A stretch of DNA of 64,000 bases. It comes from Pedobacter sp. Leaf250. Its GTDB lineage: Bacteria; Bacteroidota; Bacteroidia; Sphingobacteriales; Sphingobacteriaceae. The number at the start of each line of letters is the position of its first letter. Position 1 is the stretch's first letter. Below the pieces are notes generated by a model. It saw nothing but the letters and a program-made list of their open reading frames with translations, ran no database searches and was not told the DNA's origin. The stretch is taken from positions 244,261 through 308,260 of the forward strand of contig NZ_CAKLBU010000002.1 in NCBI RefSeq assembly GCF_920984735.1. Direction: 5' to 3'. Positions 1 to 9,523 of the stretch are shown here, piece by piece. The position numbers were made by a program, and so were the translations under genes.

Positions 1-1102
1 CCAATACGGCCAAAATATGCATTTGGTAAAAATTGATGTACGAGTTTGTTTGTTTGTTGGTTAAAAAAGCCTCAAGTTATTGGCTTATTTTATTTTTGAA
101 TGCTAGAAAGATCTAATCTAATCAGGGATGACGTGAATTAATTCTTTAAAACTATTACTGAGAGCAATAATATTTAAAATTATAGAAGTCTGCAATATAA
201 TTTAATGAATTTTTAATGATTTGTTAATATTGTATAGATATAAGTAAAATTAGCACACAATTAAGTTGGTGAAATTGTATTGATTAGATAAAATAAACAA
301 AATAGCTCTATAAAATCATTAAATTTATCTTTTACATCTTTTAATGAATTTTTTATGCCGTATAAATAGCAAAATAGATCAAAATTTAGATTTAAATTTA
401 TTTTATCTTAGACATGAGGTATACAAACGATAATAATATAGTAAATAATCAAAATTTTACAGCCTTTAGCATCACTATGCAGATTTAAAAAAATTGGTAG
501 ACTAATATTGCTGTAATTTTAAATGGCTTTAAAAATAAATAGAGATACGCCATCCAGCCATATCTCTATTTTAACTAATCATTAACTAACCTAAATTTTA
601 TCAGGAAGTACCTTTATATAAACGTCTATGTTTTTTAAAACTCCAACGACTATTTTCTTGTATTTATCAAGCAATTAAAAAGCTTTTTTGTTTTCTTGAT
701 ACATCAAAGTTCAGTCAAAAAGATCCTCAAAAAAAGCTTGTATCGATGAATATTCGCATTGTATCGACCAATAAATATTTAAGCATTTTTAACATTCAAT
801 TTAACATTTATTAACTGTATAAATTTGTAAATCAATTAATTAAATATAATTGAAAATGGAATTTATAATAGTTTACCTGATCTTAAAATGTAAATAATGC
901 TGATTGTTTACAAATCAATTAGGAATATCTTTTTGAGTCAAAACATATAGAATTTGAGTTATTAAATATATTTAACTGATAGTAACAACCTTTAAAAACC
1001 AAACTAAAAACAATATTATACTTACGATACTTAATAATATATTTGAAGAATTTCTAAAATAAATAAGATCAGTTTGCGGCTAACCAAAAATCATTTTCAT
1101 TT
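1..1102. other. Non-coding AT-rich gap at left edge
   Basis: About 1.1 kb without a credible gene on either strand; every ATG-initiated frame is very short (the longest I checked is 24 codons at 414-488). A weak hairpin around 67-86 followed by a T-rich stretch may terminate a gene lying left of the window. A clearer hairpin lies at 537-571 and is listed separately. The rest is very AT-rich and I see no RNA gene, tRNA or repeat family in it. Confidence 0.6.
537..571. terminator. Hairpin, possible orphan terminator
   Basis: An 11-bp perfect stem (537-547 with 561-571) encloses a 13-base loop. T-rich sequence follows on the plus strand and A-rich sequence precedes it, so it could stop transcription in either direction. 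No gene is visible within 500 bases on either side. The words following it (AACTAACCTAAA) resemble the leader preceding many SusC/TonB receptor genes in this group, but no receptor follows. Confidence 0.4.
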
Positions 1103-1999
1103 ATGATACAAAATATTTCAATTATAGGATCGGGAACTATGGGAAACGGTATTGCACATGTATTTGCACAATATAATTTCACTGTTAGTTTAGTAGATAT
1201 CAACCAAAATGCTTTAGATAAGGCCATTCAAACGATTACAAAAAATCTGGATAGACAGGTTGCTAAAGAATTACTTACTGAAGATCAAAAAACAAAAACC
1301 CTTGAAAATATTTCAACTTACACTTCGATAAAAGAAGGGGTTAAAACAGCTGATTTAATTGTTGAGGCCGCTACTGAACACATCGATTTAAAACTTAAAA
1401 TTTTTAAGGATTTGGATGAATCCGCACCTGAAAATGCTATTCTTGCAAGTAACACATCATCCATTTCCATTACCCAGATTGCAGCGGTAGCAAATCGTGG
1501 CGATAGAGTGATTGGTATGCATTTCATGAATCCAGTGCCGGTGATGAAATTGGTTGAAGTTATTCGAGGTTATCAAACCAGCGATGAAACTACGCGAATA
1601 ATTATGTCACTTTCTGAAAGGCTTGAAAAAACACCGGTTGAAGTAAATGATTACCCTGGTTTTGTTGCCAATAGGATTTTAATGCCAATGATTAACGAAG
1701 CCATTTATACTTTATATGAGGGTGTTGCAGGCGTTTATGAAATCGACACGGTGATGAAATTGGGTATGGCCCACCCCATGGGACCATTACAACTCGCTGA
1801 TTTTATTGGTTTAGATGTTTGTTTGGCAATTTTGAAAGTGCTTCATGATGGATTTGGAAATCCTAAATACGCACCATGTCCGCTATTGGTAAATATGGTA
1901 GCAGCAGGGAAAATGGGAGTAAAATCTGGAGAAGGTTTTTATAAATATACCGCTGGATCAAAAGAATTAGTTGTTGCCGATAAATTCAAAAAATCCTAA
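1103..1999 (+). CDS. 3-hydroxyacyl-CoA (3-hydroxybutyryl-CoA) dehydrogenase
   Basis: Probable NAD-dependent 3-hydroxybutyryl-CoA dehydrogenase, oxidising or reducing the 3-hydroxyl of acyl-CoA in the cytoplasm (beta-oxidation or butyrate-type metabolism). The Rossmann fingerprint GxGxxG lies at residues 9-14, the catalytic His sits in HFMNPVP (His140) with its Glu partner at 152, and the domain junction NDYPGFVANR is at 182-191. The C-terminal dimerisation domain contains AHPMGP. Length 298 aa is normal for the single-function family. It stands alone: ruvB follows after 31 bases but has its own promoter element. No beta-oxidation partners adjoin it, although etfBA lies 50 kb away. Substrate chain length cannot be read from sequence. 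Confidence 0.93.
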   Translation: MIQNISIIGSGTMGNGIAHVFAQYNFTVSLVDINQNALDKAIQTITKNLDRQVAKELLTEDQKTKTLENISTYTSIKEGVKTADLIVEAATEHIDLKLKIFKDLDESAPENAILASNTSSISITQIAAVANRGDRVIGMHFMNPVPVMKLVEVIRGYQTSDETTRIIMSLSERLEKTPVEVNDYPGFVANRILMPMINEAIYTLYEGVAGVYEIDTVMKLGMAHPMGPLQLADFIGLDVCLAILKVLHDGFGNPKYAPCPLLVNMVAAGKMGVKSGEGFYKYTAGSKELVVADKFKKS

Positions 2000-2018
2000 T
2001 TTTTTTAGCATTTAATTT

Positions 2019-2026
2019 TATATTTG
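2019..2026 (+). promoter_or_regulatory. sigma-ABfr -7 element of ruvB
   Basis: TATATTTG matches the Bacteroidetes -7 consensus TAnnTTTG. It ends only four bases before the ruvB ATG, so transcription would start at or next to the start codon. I see no clear -33 TTG at standard spacing. Confidence 0.6.
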
Positions 2027-2030
2027 TTGT

Positions 2031-3053
2031 ATGAATGAAAATCTCGATCCCGACGCAAACAACCTCACACCTACCGATAGAGATATAGAAAGGGTTTTGA
2101 GGCCGCAAGCTTTCGAAGATTTTACCGGACAGGAAAAAGTGATGGAGAACCTTCGGATTTTTGTTCAGGCAGCAAAATTACGTGGAGAAGCTCTCGATCA
2201 CGTACTGCTTCATGGTCCTCCGGGATTGGGAAAAACCACCTTATCTTATATTATCGCCAATGAAATGGGTGCTGGTATTAAGGTAACTTCTGGTCCTGTG
2301 CTGGATAAACCTGGAGATTTAGCAGGTTTATTAACAGGTTTAGATACCGGAGATATTCTATTTATTGATGAAATTCATCGCCTCTCTCCTTTGGTTGAAG
2401 AATATCTGTATTCTGCCATGGAGGATTTTAAAATTGATATCATGCTCGAAACTGGCCCAAACGCCCGTTCGGTTCAGATTTCGCTTAATCCATTTACTCT
2501 TGTTGGCGCAACAACGCGTTCAGGTTTGTTAACCGCACCTTTAAGGGCTCGTTTTGGAATAAACTGCCGTTTGGCATATTACGATGCTAAACTTTTAACC
2601 GCAATCGTTCTTCGTTCATCAGATATTTTGAACACTCCAATAGATGACGAAGGTGCTTATGAAATTGCCCGACGAAGTCGTGGAACACCTCGTATTGCAA
2701 ATGCACTTTTACGCAGAACCAGAGATTTTGCTCAAATTAAAGGTAATGGAAATATTGATCCTGAAATTGCGAATTATGCCCTAAATGCCTTAAACGTTGA
2801 TGAGCATGGTTTGGATGAAATGGATAATAAAATTCTGACTACCATTATTGATAAATTTAAGGGTGGTCCTGTTGGTTTGAAAACCATTGCAACTGCCGTT
2901 GGAGAAGATGAAGGTACTATCGAGGAAGTTTATGAACCATTTTTAATTCAGGAGGGTTACATTATGCGTACCTCTCGCGGACGTGAAGTAACAGAAGCAG
3001 CTTATAAGCATTTGAAAAAGAATTTCCCTGGGCAGACTGGAAAGTTATTTTAA
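2031..3053 (+). CDS. ruvB: Holliday junction branch migration ATPase RuvB
   Basis: Motor subunit of the RuvAB complex that drives branch migration of Holliday junctions before RuvC cleavage. It is an AAA+ ATPase with Walker A GPPGLGKT at residues 62-69, Walker B FIDEIH at 111-116, sensor GATTRSG and the arginine-finger segment ending in RARFG, followed by the C-terminal winged-helix DNA-binding domain (about 260-340). The 340-residue length is typical. ruvA and ruvC are not adjacent, as is common in Bacteroidetes. The start is supported by a -7 element four bases upstream, implying a leaderless message. A second ATG at 2035 is out of frame. Confidence 0.98.
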   Translation: MNENLDPDANNLTPTDRDIERVLRPQAFEDFTGQEKVMENLRIFVQAAKLRGEALDHVLLHGPPGLGKTTLSYIIANEMGAGIKVTSGPVLDKPGDLAGLLTGLDTGDILFIDEIHRLSPLVEEYLYSAMEDFKIDIMLETGPNARSVQISLNPFTLVGATTRSGLLTAPLRARFGINCRLAYYDAKLLTAIVLRSSDILNTPIDDEGAYEIARRSRGTPRIANALLRRTRDFAQIKGNGNIDPEIANYALNALNVDEHGLDEMDNKILTTIIDKFKGGPVGLKTIATAVGEDEGTIEEVYEPFLIQEGYIMRTSRGREVTEAAYKHLKKNFPGQTGKLF

Positions 3054-3054
3054 G

Positions 3055-3297
3055 TTAAATTTCATCAGATTTATAGAGATATAAATCGCAGATCATTCTA
3101 AATCTCTTTGCAATAATTTCGGCAATTTCCTTTTTGATATATTCTTTTAATCGGAATGCCGTGTTCTGATGAAAATCAACACTAACATTGCCAATAAGAG
3201 GTTAAATGATTGCACAGCGAAAAGATTCTTTTGAAAAAAACCTTAAATATATCTGAACATTTACCTCCGTTTTCTGTTCAATACCTATAAAACCAGC
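3055..3297 (-). pseudogene. Possible gene remnant with one internal stop
   Basis: On the minus strand one reading frame runs through nearly the whole gap between ruvB and the next gene (about 80 codons), interrupted by a single TAA near 3202-3204. The distal part (3055-3201) reads as a plausible amphipathic protein end, including RLKEYIKKEIAEIIAKRFR, which looks like real coding sequence rather than random AT-rich translation. There is no convincing start codon. I do not recognise the family. It may be a decayed gene or chance; a translated search of this frame would decide. Confidence 0.3.
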
Positions 3298-3302
3298 AAA
3301 TT

Positions 3303-4811
3303 ATGAATATCGAATTACGTAAGCTAACGCTCGAAGATTATGCCGATTTAAAAGAATCAATGCTACAAGCCTATGATAGTATGGGTGGGTCTATATGGCC
3401 TAAATCCAGCATTGCTAAACTTTTAAATATCTTTCCAGAAGGTCAGCTTTGTATTGCTGTTGATGATAAAGTGGTAGCTTGTTCCCTATCTATTATTGTA
3501 GAATATGATGAATATGGTGATAGACATACATATAAATTAATTACCGGCGATTATTCTTTCAGTACTCACGATCCTAACGGAGATACTTTATATGGTATCG
3601 AAATATTTGTACATCCAGATTTTAGGGGCTTAAGGTTAGGCCGCAGACTTTATGAAGCTCGTAAAGAACTTTGCGAAAGTTTCAACTTAAAAAGTATTAT
3701 TGCCGGAGGAAGAATTCCAGGCTATCATCAGCATTCTGAAACACTTTCACCAAGACAATATATTGATAAAGTAAAATCAAAAGAAATTTACGATCCTACG
3801 TTAACCTTTCAAATTTCCAATGATTTTCACGTTAGGAAAGTGCTAAAAAATTATCTTCCAGGCGATAAAGAATCTAAAGAATATGCCACGTTAATTGAAT
3901 GGAATAACATCTATTATCAAGGCATCGATGCTTCAGCACGTTCTGCAATGACCATCCGTTTAGGATTGGTACAATGGCAAATGCGTTTGTTCCCCGATAT
4001 GGAATCCTTTTACGAACAAGTAGAATTTTTTGTTGATGCAGTTAGTGGATACAAATCAGACTTCGTGATGTTTCCAGAATTGTTTAACACTCCACTACTA
4101 CAGCCATATAATCATCTTCCGGAGATTGAAGCAATGCGGAAACTCGCAGAAAAAACCAAAGAAATTGTTGATAAGATGCATGAATATGCATTGAGTTATA
4201 ATATCAACATTATTACTGGTAGTATGCCTTTGCTGGATGAAGGTAAACTATATAATGCTTCTTATCTGTGTCACAGAACGGGAAAAATTGATGAATTTAG
4301 AAAAATCCACATCACCCCGAACGAGCAGAAATATTATGGCATGGTAGGCGGAGATAAAGTTCAGGTTTTTGATACTGATTGTGGCAAGGTGGGTATTTTA
4401 ATTTGCTATGATGTAGAGTTCCCCGAGTTGAGCAGAATTTATGCAGATCAGGGAATGCAAATTCTATTCGTGCCTTTTTTAACTGATACACAAAACGGTT
4501 ATACCAGAGTACGCCATTGTGCCCAGGCCAGAGCTATTGAAAACGAATGTTACGTAGCCATTGCGGGCTGTGTAGGTAACTTACCAAAAGTGAATAATAT
4601 GGATATTCAATTTGCGCAATCGGCTGTGTTTACTCCTTCTGATTTTGCTTTTCCAACCAATGCGATTAAAGCAGAAGCAACACCAAATACCGAAATGGTT
4701 TTATTAGCAGATGTTGATCTTCATCTTTTGGATGAATTGCATCATTATGGTACTGTAAAGATTCTAAAAGACAGACGAACTGATTTATATCAAACCAAAC
4801 TTCTAAAATAA
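3303..4811 (+). CDS. GNAT acetyltransferase fused to carbon-nitrogen hydrolase
   Basis: A two-domain cytoplasmic enzyme. Residues 1 to about 165 form a GNAT N-acetyltransferase with an acetyl-CoA-binding turn RGLRLGRRLY (108-117). Residues about 215-502 form a nitrilase-superfamily amidohydrolase with the full catalytic triad: Glu259 in FPELF, Lys334 in RKIHITPNE and Cys368 in ICYDVEFPE. This architecture is a known fusion class (GNAT plus carbon-nitrogen hydrolase); its substrate is not established to my knowledge. The hydrolase half resembles omega-amidase or carbamoylputrescine amidase-like enzymes. Neighbours give no pathway clue. The start matches the beginning of the GNAT fold. Confidence 0.92.
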   Translation: MNIELRKLTLEDYADLKESMLQAYDSMGGSIWPKSSIAKLLNIFPEGQLCIAVDDKVVACSLSIIVEYDEYGDRHTYKLITGDYSFSTHDPNGDTLYGIEIFVHPDFRGLRLGRRLYEARKELCESFNLKSIIAGGRIPGYHQHSETLSPRQYIDKVKSKEIYDPTLTFQISNDFHVRKVLKNYLPGDKESKEYATLIEWNNIYYQGIDASARSAMTIRLGLVQWQMRLFPDMESFYEQVEFFVDAVSGYKSDFVMFPELFNTPLLQPYNHLPEIEAMRKLAEKTKEIVDKMHEYALSYNINIITGSMPLLDEGKLYNASYLCHRTGKIDEFRKIHITPNEQKYYGMVGGDKVQVFDTDCGKVGILICYDVEFPELSRIYADQGMQILFVPFLTDTQNGYTRVRHCAQARAIENECYVAIAGCVGNLPKVNNMDIQFAQSAVFTPSDFAFPTNAIKAEATPNTEMVLLADVDLHLLDELHHYGTVKILKDRRTDLYQTKLLK

Positions 4812-4816
4812 TAAGC

Positions 4817-4851
4817 AAAAAAAAACGCCGGTCGCATCAACAACCGGCGTT
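4817..4851 (-). terminator. Rho-independent terminator of the 4873-5079 gene
   Basis: A perfect 9-bp stem (4824-4832 with 4843-4851, GC-rich core CGCCGG) has a 10-base loop. The A-tract at 4817-4825 becomes the U-tract when read on the minus strand. It lies just past the stop codon of the small minus-strand gene and may also help end the convergent plus-strand gene. Confidence 0.85.
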
Positions 4852-4872
4852 CAATTTATAATCTAAAGCTAA

Positions 4873-5079
4873 TTATTTTTTCATTACAAACCACACGATT
4901 AAACCAATCACAACTGCAATTGGAATAATCCATTTTAGTACTGAACCTGCACCATTTTCATCTCTCTCCGTAACAGCTGGTTGCGCTGGTCCTGGATCTT
5001 CTTTATGATTTTCGTAATCTTGTTCAATCGGCTTAGGAGCTTCTCCTGATTCCGTATGTTTTGGATCTATGTTTTCCAT
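4873..5079 (-). CDS. Small C-terminally anchored membrane protein
   Basis: Unrecognised 68-residue protein. The first 45 residues are very acidic and proline-rich (several Glu, Asp and Pro, probably disordered). They are followed by one hydrophobic segment (about 48-65, WIIPIAVVIGLIVWFVM) and a terminal KK, giving a single-span tail-anchored topology with the acidic part probably cytoplasmic. A strong terminator follows the stop, supporting a real transcription unit. It is monocistronic and divergent from queG. Function unknown; coding is supported by the clean membrane segment and the terminator. Confidence 0.75.
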   Translation of the reverse strand: MENIDPKHTESGEAPKPIEQDYENHKEDPGPAQPAVTERDENGAGSVLKWIIPIAVVIGLIVWFVMKK

Positions 5080-5200
5080 TTCTATTGTGAGTTAAGTTCT
5101 TTTAATCCAATTCAACGAATTTTGAAGAACTGCAATTAATTAATTTAGTTTTCTGTAAATAGAACAAGTGATTGTTAAAAAGGTTTTGCTTCTTAAGCCT

Positions 5201-5208
5201 TATCTTTG
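5201..5208 (+). promoter_or_regulatory. -7 element in front of queG
   Basis: TATCTTTG fits TAnnTTTG. It overlaps the most upstream possible start (TTG at 5206), so that start cannot be on the mRNA made from this promoter; GTG at 5215, six bases downstream, is the preferred start. Confidence 0.55.
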
Positions 5209-5214
5209 CTATTC

Positions 5215-6147
5215 GTGATTAATAATTCTGCAAAATATAGCCAGCAAATAAAAGATGAAGCCATCCGTTTGGGATTCTTATCTTGTGGCATTTCGAAGGC
5301 AGAATTTTTAGCCGAAGAAGCTCCAAGGCTGGAAAAGTGGCTTACTCAAAATCACCACGGCGAAATGAAGTATATGGAAAATTATTTCGATAAACGTCTT
5401 GATCCACGCTTACTTGTTGATGATGCTAAATCGGTAATTTCCTTATCTTTAAATTATTACACAGAAGAAAAACAGACAGATCCGAATGCGCCTAAAATAT
5501 CTAAATATGCCTACGGACTAGATTATCATCATGTAATAAAAGATAAGCTGAAAGAACTTACCAATTTTATAACAGAAAATATTGGGGAAGTTTCTGGAAG
5601 AGCATTTGTAGATTCAGCACCAGTGCTCGACCGGGCCTGGGCAAAAAAATCTGGAATTGGCTGGATTGGAAAAAATTCAAATCTTATCAGCAAGAAAGAT
5701 GGATCATTTTTCTTTTTGGCAGAATTAATAATTGATTTAGAATTGGATTATGATCATCCTTTCCAAACTGATCATTGTGGTACTTGCACTCGATGTTTGG
5801 ATGCCTGCCCCACTGATGCCATTATTGCACCACAGGTTGTAGACGGCACTAAATGCATCTCTTATTTAACCATCGAACTGAAGAATGAAATTCCAAATGA
5901 GTTTAAAGATAAAATGAATAATTGGATGTTTGGTTGTGATATTTGTCAGGACGTATGTCCATGGAACCGCTTTTCGAAAGCTCATACAGAAGATGCATTT
6001 AATCCAGATAATGGATTGTTGGATTTGACAAAAAAAGACCTGACTGAAATTACGGATGAAGTTTTTAAAAAGGTTTTTAAAGGCTCTGCTGTTAAACGCA
6101 CCAAACTCGCCGGCTTAAAGAGAAACATCGATTTCCTGAAACCATAA
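5215..6147 (+). CDS. queG: Epoxyqueuosine reductase QueG
   Basis: Catalyses the last step of queuosine synthesis, reducing epoxyqueuosine in tRNA to queuosine with a cobalamin cofactor and two [4Fe-4S] clusters. Numbered from the upstream TTG at 5206, cluster cysteines are Cys191, 194, 197, 201 ([11 protein letters not shown]), Cys217 and Cys244, 247, 251 ([10 protein letters not shown]). The conserved acid lies in [10 protein letters not shown] (Asp136). The protein (about 310 aa) is shorter than the E. coli enzyme, lacking the C-terminal HEAT-like extension, as is usual in Bacteroidetes. I chose GTG 5215 because a -7 promoter element covers the TTG. It pairs functionally with queE at 37860. 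Confidence 0.93.
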   Translation: MINNSAKYSQQIKDEAIRLGFLSCGISKAEFLAEEAPRLEKWLTQNHHGEMKYMENYFDKRLDPRLLVDDAKSVISLSLNYYTEEKQTDPNAPKISKYAYGLDYHHVIKDKLKELTNFITENIGEVSGRAFVDSAPVLDRAWAKKSGIGWIGKNSNLISKKDGSFFFLAELIIDLELDYDHPFQTDHCGTCTRCLDACPTDAIIAPQVVDGTKCISYLTIELKNEIPNEFKDKMNNWMFGCDICQDVCPWNRFSKAHTEDAFNPDNGLLDLTKKDLTEITDEVFKKVFKGSAVKRTKLAGLKRNIDFLKP

Positions 6148-6251
6148 ATTACATTATTTCTATTTAAATGAAATAAAAAAAAGAGAAACCTTTTAGAACT
6201 ATAAAATAAATTCTTAAGATTTCTCCACTTTGCAAATTTATGGTGAAAAGA

Positions 6252-8867
6252 TTATTTGGCGATAAAACCTTCAGCCTTTTCTAAAACGGTTTTTAAACCA
6301 TCAGAGTTTTTACCACCCGCAGTTGCATAAAACGGCTGACCACCGCCACCGCCTTGAATTTCTTTACCTAATTCACGAACAATGTTTGATGCATTCATGC
6401 CATTTTTCACTAAGTCATCCGATAGCATTACCGTGATTCCTGGTTTGCCATCAATTTCTGTAGTGAAAACAAGGAATAAATTATCAATCATGTCTTTCAA
6501 TGAGAAAGCAAGGTTTTTAATGGCATCGGCACTTTGCAAATCAATATGCTTTGCTATTAAATTAATACCATTTATTCCACGAACGTGGTGAACAATTTCA
6601 TGTTTCAAGTTACTAACACGCTCTAAGGTAGATTTTTCAATCTCTTTCTTCAGCTTCGCATTTTCATCAAGTAAAGCCTGAACCGAGGCCGATAAATCTT
6701 TAGAACCATTTAGTAAAGCCTTTAAATGACCTAATTCTTTTCTTTGATCTAAGAAATATTGCTCGGCTTTATCTGCTGTAATTGCCTCAATTCTGCGAAC
6801 ACCAGCTGCAACCGCACTCTCAGATATAATTTTGAAAGAACCGATTTGTCCTGTCGCTTTTACATGAGTTCCGCCACAAAGCTCTTTCGAAAAATGGTCA
6901 TCAAAAGTAATCATACGAACAAAATCCCCATATTTTTCTCCGAATAAAGCGGTTACGCCACTTTCAATCGCATCCTGATAAGGCACATTCCTTTGCTCTT
7001 TAAGTTTAATGTTCTGTCTGATTTTTTGATTTACAATTACCTCAATTTGAGCCAATTCTTCATCAGTTACTTTAGCAAAGTGAGAAAAATCGAAACGTAA
7101 ATAATCAGCATTTACCAAAGAACCTTTTTGGTTTACATGTTTACCCAAAACCTGCTTTAAAGCTGCATGTAATAAGTGCGTAGCCGAATGATTATCTTCA
7201 ATTAAAACACGTTTATCTTCATCAACAACTGCCCAAAATTTCCCCTCTAAGTTATCAGGAAGAATATCTGCAAAATGAACTGTTAAGCCATTTTCTTTTT
7301 TAGTGTCCGTAATATCAACCCAAAACTGGCGGCTGTGGTCTTCTAAACGTCCGGTATCTCCAACCTGACCACCACTTTCTGCGTAAAAAGGAGTTTGGCG
7401 CAGAACAATTTGATATTGCTCTTTACCTTTTGCTTTAACTTTACGGTATTTTAAAATCTCAGTTTCAATTTCTAAATCATCGTAACCAACAAATTCGCTC
7501 TGGTCATCAGCGTTAACGATAATCCAATCGCCAGTATCAATTGCAGTAGCGGCACGGCTATCGTCTTTCTGTTTTTTAAGGGCTTGTTCATATCCAGCTA
7601 AATCAACACTCCAACCCTTTTCTCTAGCCATTAATTCAGTTAAATCAATTGGAAAACCAAAAGTATCGGATAGTTCGAAAGCAAAATTGCCCTCAACTAA
7701 ATTATTGTTAGCTTGGTATTTTTCAAAGCGTTGGATACCTGTAGACAAAGTTCTCAAAAATGAAACTTCCTCTTCTAAAACAACTTTCTGAACGAAATCC
7801 TGTTGCGAAATTAATTCATCGAAAACACCTTTAAATTGTTCAGCCAATAATGGCAACAATTGATTTAAAAACGGCTCTTTAAAGTTTAAGAAAGTATATG
7901 CATAACGCACAGCACGACGCAAAATCCTGCGGATAACGTAACCAGCCTTGTTATTTGATGGCAATTGTCCATCGGCAATTACAAATGAGATGGCACGAAT
8001 ATGGTCGGCCATAACACGCATGGCGATATCAGTCTTCTCATCAGCACCGTAATTAATTCCAGATTTTTCAGCGATAAACTGAATCATCGGTTGGAAAACA
8101 TCAGTATCGTAGTTAGAAGATTTTTCCTGCAGAACACGTACTAAACGCTCAAAACCCATTCCTGTATCAACATGCTTTGCAGGCAAGCTTTGCAACGAAC
8201 CATCTTTTAAACGGTTAAACTGCATAAATACGTTATTCCATATTTCGATAACCTGCGGATGATCGGCATTTACTAAAGTAGCACCATCAACCATAGCTTT
8301 TTCTTCATCGGTACGGCAATCTACATGAATTTCAGAGCAAGGACCGCAAGGACCCGTATCGCCCATTTCCCAAAAATTATCTTTTTTATTTCCTGGTAAA
8401 ATATGGCTTTCATCAACATACTGTTTCCAAAGATCGTAAGCTTCCTGATCCTTTTCTAAACCCTCTTTCTCATCGCCTTCAAAATAGGTTACGTATAATT
8501 TATCTTTTGGAATTTTATAAACTTCGGTCAATAATTCCCAGCTCCAGGCAATTGCATCTTTCTTAAAGTAGTCACCAAAGCTCCAGTTGCCTAACATTTC
8601 GAACATGGTGTGGTGATAAGTATCGATACCCACTTCTTCCAAATCATTGTGTTTTCCCGATACACGTAAACAACGTTGCGTATCAACAACACGAGGATAT
8701 TTTATTGGTGCTTCTCCTAAAAACAAATCTTTAAATTGGTTCATCCCCGCATTGGTAAACATTAAAGTAGGGTCGTTTTTAACCACAATCGGTGCTGATG
8801 GAACAATATGATGTTGTTTCTCTTTAAAAAATTCTAAGAATGCCTGTCTAATCTCTTGTGCTGTCAT
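6252..8867 (-). CDS. alaS: Alanyl-tRNA synthetase
   Basis: Charges tRNA-Ala in the cytoplasm. The 871-residue protein has the full class II architecture: N-terminal catalytic core (motif region around residues 35-100 and GMGFERL at 236-242), the editing domain with HSATH (560-564) and CGGTH (664-668), which together bind zinc and hydrolyse mischarged Ser/Gly, and the C-terminal C-Ala oligomerisation domain ending in the GGGGGQP loop near 845. Nothing is missing. It is divergent from a small MerR-family gene. A possible -7 element TAATTTTG lies about 20 bases upstream of the start. Convergent with queG across a 104-base gap. Confidence 0.98.
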   Translation of the reverse strand: MTAQEIRQAFLEFFKEKQHHIVPSAPIVVKNDPTLMFTNAGMNQFKDLFLGEAPIKYPRVVDTQRCLRVSGKHNDLEEVGIDTYHHTMFEMLGNWSFGDYFKKDAIAWSWELLTEVYKIPKDKLYVTYFEGDEKEGLEKDQEAYDLWKQYVDESHILPGNKKDNFWEMGDTGPCGPCSEIHVDCRTDEEKAMVDGATLVNADHPQVIEIWNNVFMQFNRLKDGSLQSLPAKHVDTGMGFERLVRVLQEKSSNYDTDVFQPMIQFIAEKSGINYGADEKTDIAMRVMADHIRAISFVIADGQLPSNNKAGYVIRRILRRAVRYAYTFLNFKEPFLNQLLPLLAEQFKGVFDELISQQDFVQKVVLEEEVSFLRTLSTGIQRFEKYQANNNLVEGNFAFELSDTFGFPIDLTELMAREKGWSVDLAGYEQALKKQKDDSRAATAIDTGDWIIVNADDQSEFVGYDDLEIETEILKYRKVKAKGKEQYQIVLRQTPFYAESGGQVGDTGRLEDHSRQFWVDITDTKKENGLTVHFADILPDNLEGKFWAVVDEDKRVLIEDNHSATHLLHAALKQVLGKHVNQKGSLVNADYLRFDFSHFAKVTDEELAQIEVIVNQKIRQNIKLKEQRNVPYQDAIESGVTALFGEKYGDFVRMITFDDHFSKELCGGTHVKATGQIGSFKIISESAVAAGVRRIEAITADKAEQYFLDQRKELGHLKALLNGSKDLSASVQALLDENAKLKKEIEKSTLERVSNLKHEIVHHVRGINGINLIAKHIDLQSADAIKNLAFSLKDMIDNLFLVFTTEIDGKPGITVMLSDDLVKNGMNASNIVRELGKEIQGGGGGQPFYATAGGKNSDGLKTVLEKAEGFIAK

Positions 8868-8886
8868 TAGTATATTATTGGAGGAA

Positions 8887-8894
8887 CAAAATTA
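8887..8894 (-). promoter_or_regulatory. Possible -7 element of alaS
   Basis: Read on the minus strand this is TAATTTTG, matching TAnnTTTG, with a 19-base leader to the alaS start. No TTG is seen at the expected -33 distance, so support is modest. Confidence 0.4.
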
Positions 8895-8902
8895 AAATTT
8901 TA

Positions 8903-8935
8903 TTGCGTTAATCAGGAAAAATCGAGCTACATTTG
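8903..8935 (+). promoter_or_regulatory. sigma-ABfr promoter of the MerR-family gene
   Basis: TTG at 8903-8905 and TACATTTG at 8928-8935 are separated by 22 bases, within the usual range for Bacteroidetes promoters. The leader to the ATG at 8983 is about 40 bases. It overlaps the alaS upstream region, so the two divergent promoters are interleaved. Confidence 0.6.
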
Positions 8936-8982
8936 AATACTTTAATTAACCGTTGTAAAACCTTAATAATCAAGCACAAGTT

Positions 8983-9318
8983 ATGCCGTATAAAGAAAGA
9001 GACATCAATAAAATGTATTATACTATGGGCGAAGTGACTGAAATGTTTAATGTAAACGCATCGCAAATCCGTTTTTACGAGAAGGAATTCGACATTCTTC
9101 AACCTAAAAAAAACAAGAAAGGTAACCGATTATTCACGCCAGAAGATATCGAAAACTTAAAGATAATTTTCAATTTGGTTGATGAGAAAGGCTTCACGTT
9201 AAAAGGCGCAAAAGATTATCTTAAAAACAATAAAGGTGATGTTAAAGAAAATCAAAAAATCATCGATTCGTTAGAAAAGTTAAAGGGTTTTTTGGTGAAT
9301 TTAGCGCAGGAGTTATAA
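8983..9318 (+). CDS. MerR-family transcriptional regulator
   Basis: A short (111 aa) DNA-binding protein. The N-terminal winged helix-turn-helix of the MerR family is clear: MYYTMGEVTEMFNV, then SQIRFYEKEFDIL, then a wing with RLFTPEDIENLKII (about residues 11-65), followed by a short dimerisation helix (about 85-111). It lacks the Cys/His effector domain of metal-sensing members, so no ligand is predicted. This compact type is widespread in Bacteroidetes next to housekeeping genes, but its target is unknown. Divergent from alaS with overlapping promoters, which leaves regulation of alaS or of itself possible. Confidence 0.9.
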   Translation: MPYKERDINKMYYTMGEVTEMFNVNASQIRFYEKEFDILQPKKNKKGNRLFTPEDIENLKIIFNLVDEKGFTLKGAKDYLKNNKGDVKENQKIIDSLEKLKGFLVNLAQEL

Positions 9319-9523
9319 GCTAATTTCTTTTTGTGTACAGATATAATTATCTTATTTTCTTGCAAGCAACAAAATCAATATTCCAGATTGATGTAAAACA
9401 TAAACCTGTGCTACAAAAAACATATCTATAATGTAATATTTGGCGTACAAGTTTTCAAATGATCTAAAAATTTCCAATTTTAGGAGATTAAATCTCAACC
9501 AACAAATTAATTCATTTTAAAAA

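Noticed and set aside
414..488. 24-codon plus-strand frame in the left gap
   Set aside because: Too short, no promoter at a plausible distance, Asn-rich composition typical of chance AT-rich sequence.
6148..6251. Terminator between queG and alaS
   Set aside because: Only a 6-bp GAGAAA/TTTCTC pairing with a long loop could be found; not convincing.
8908..9102. Minus-strand frame between alaS and the MerR gene
   Set aside because: It overlaps the interleaved promoters and the MerR coding region, and its His/Phe-rich translation is not protein-like.
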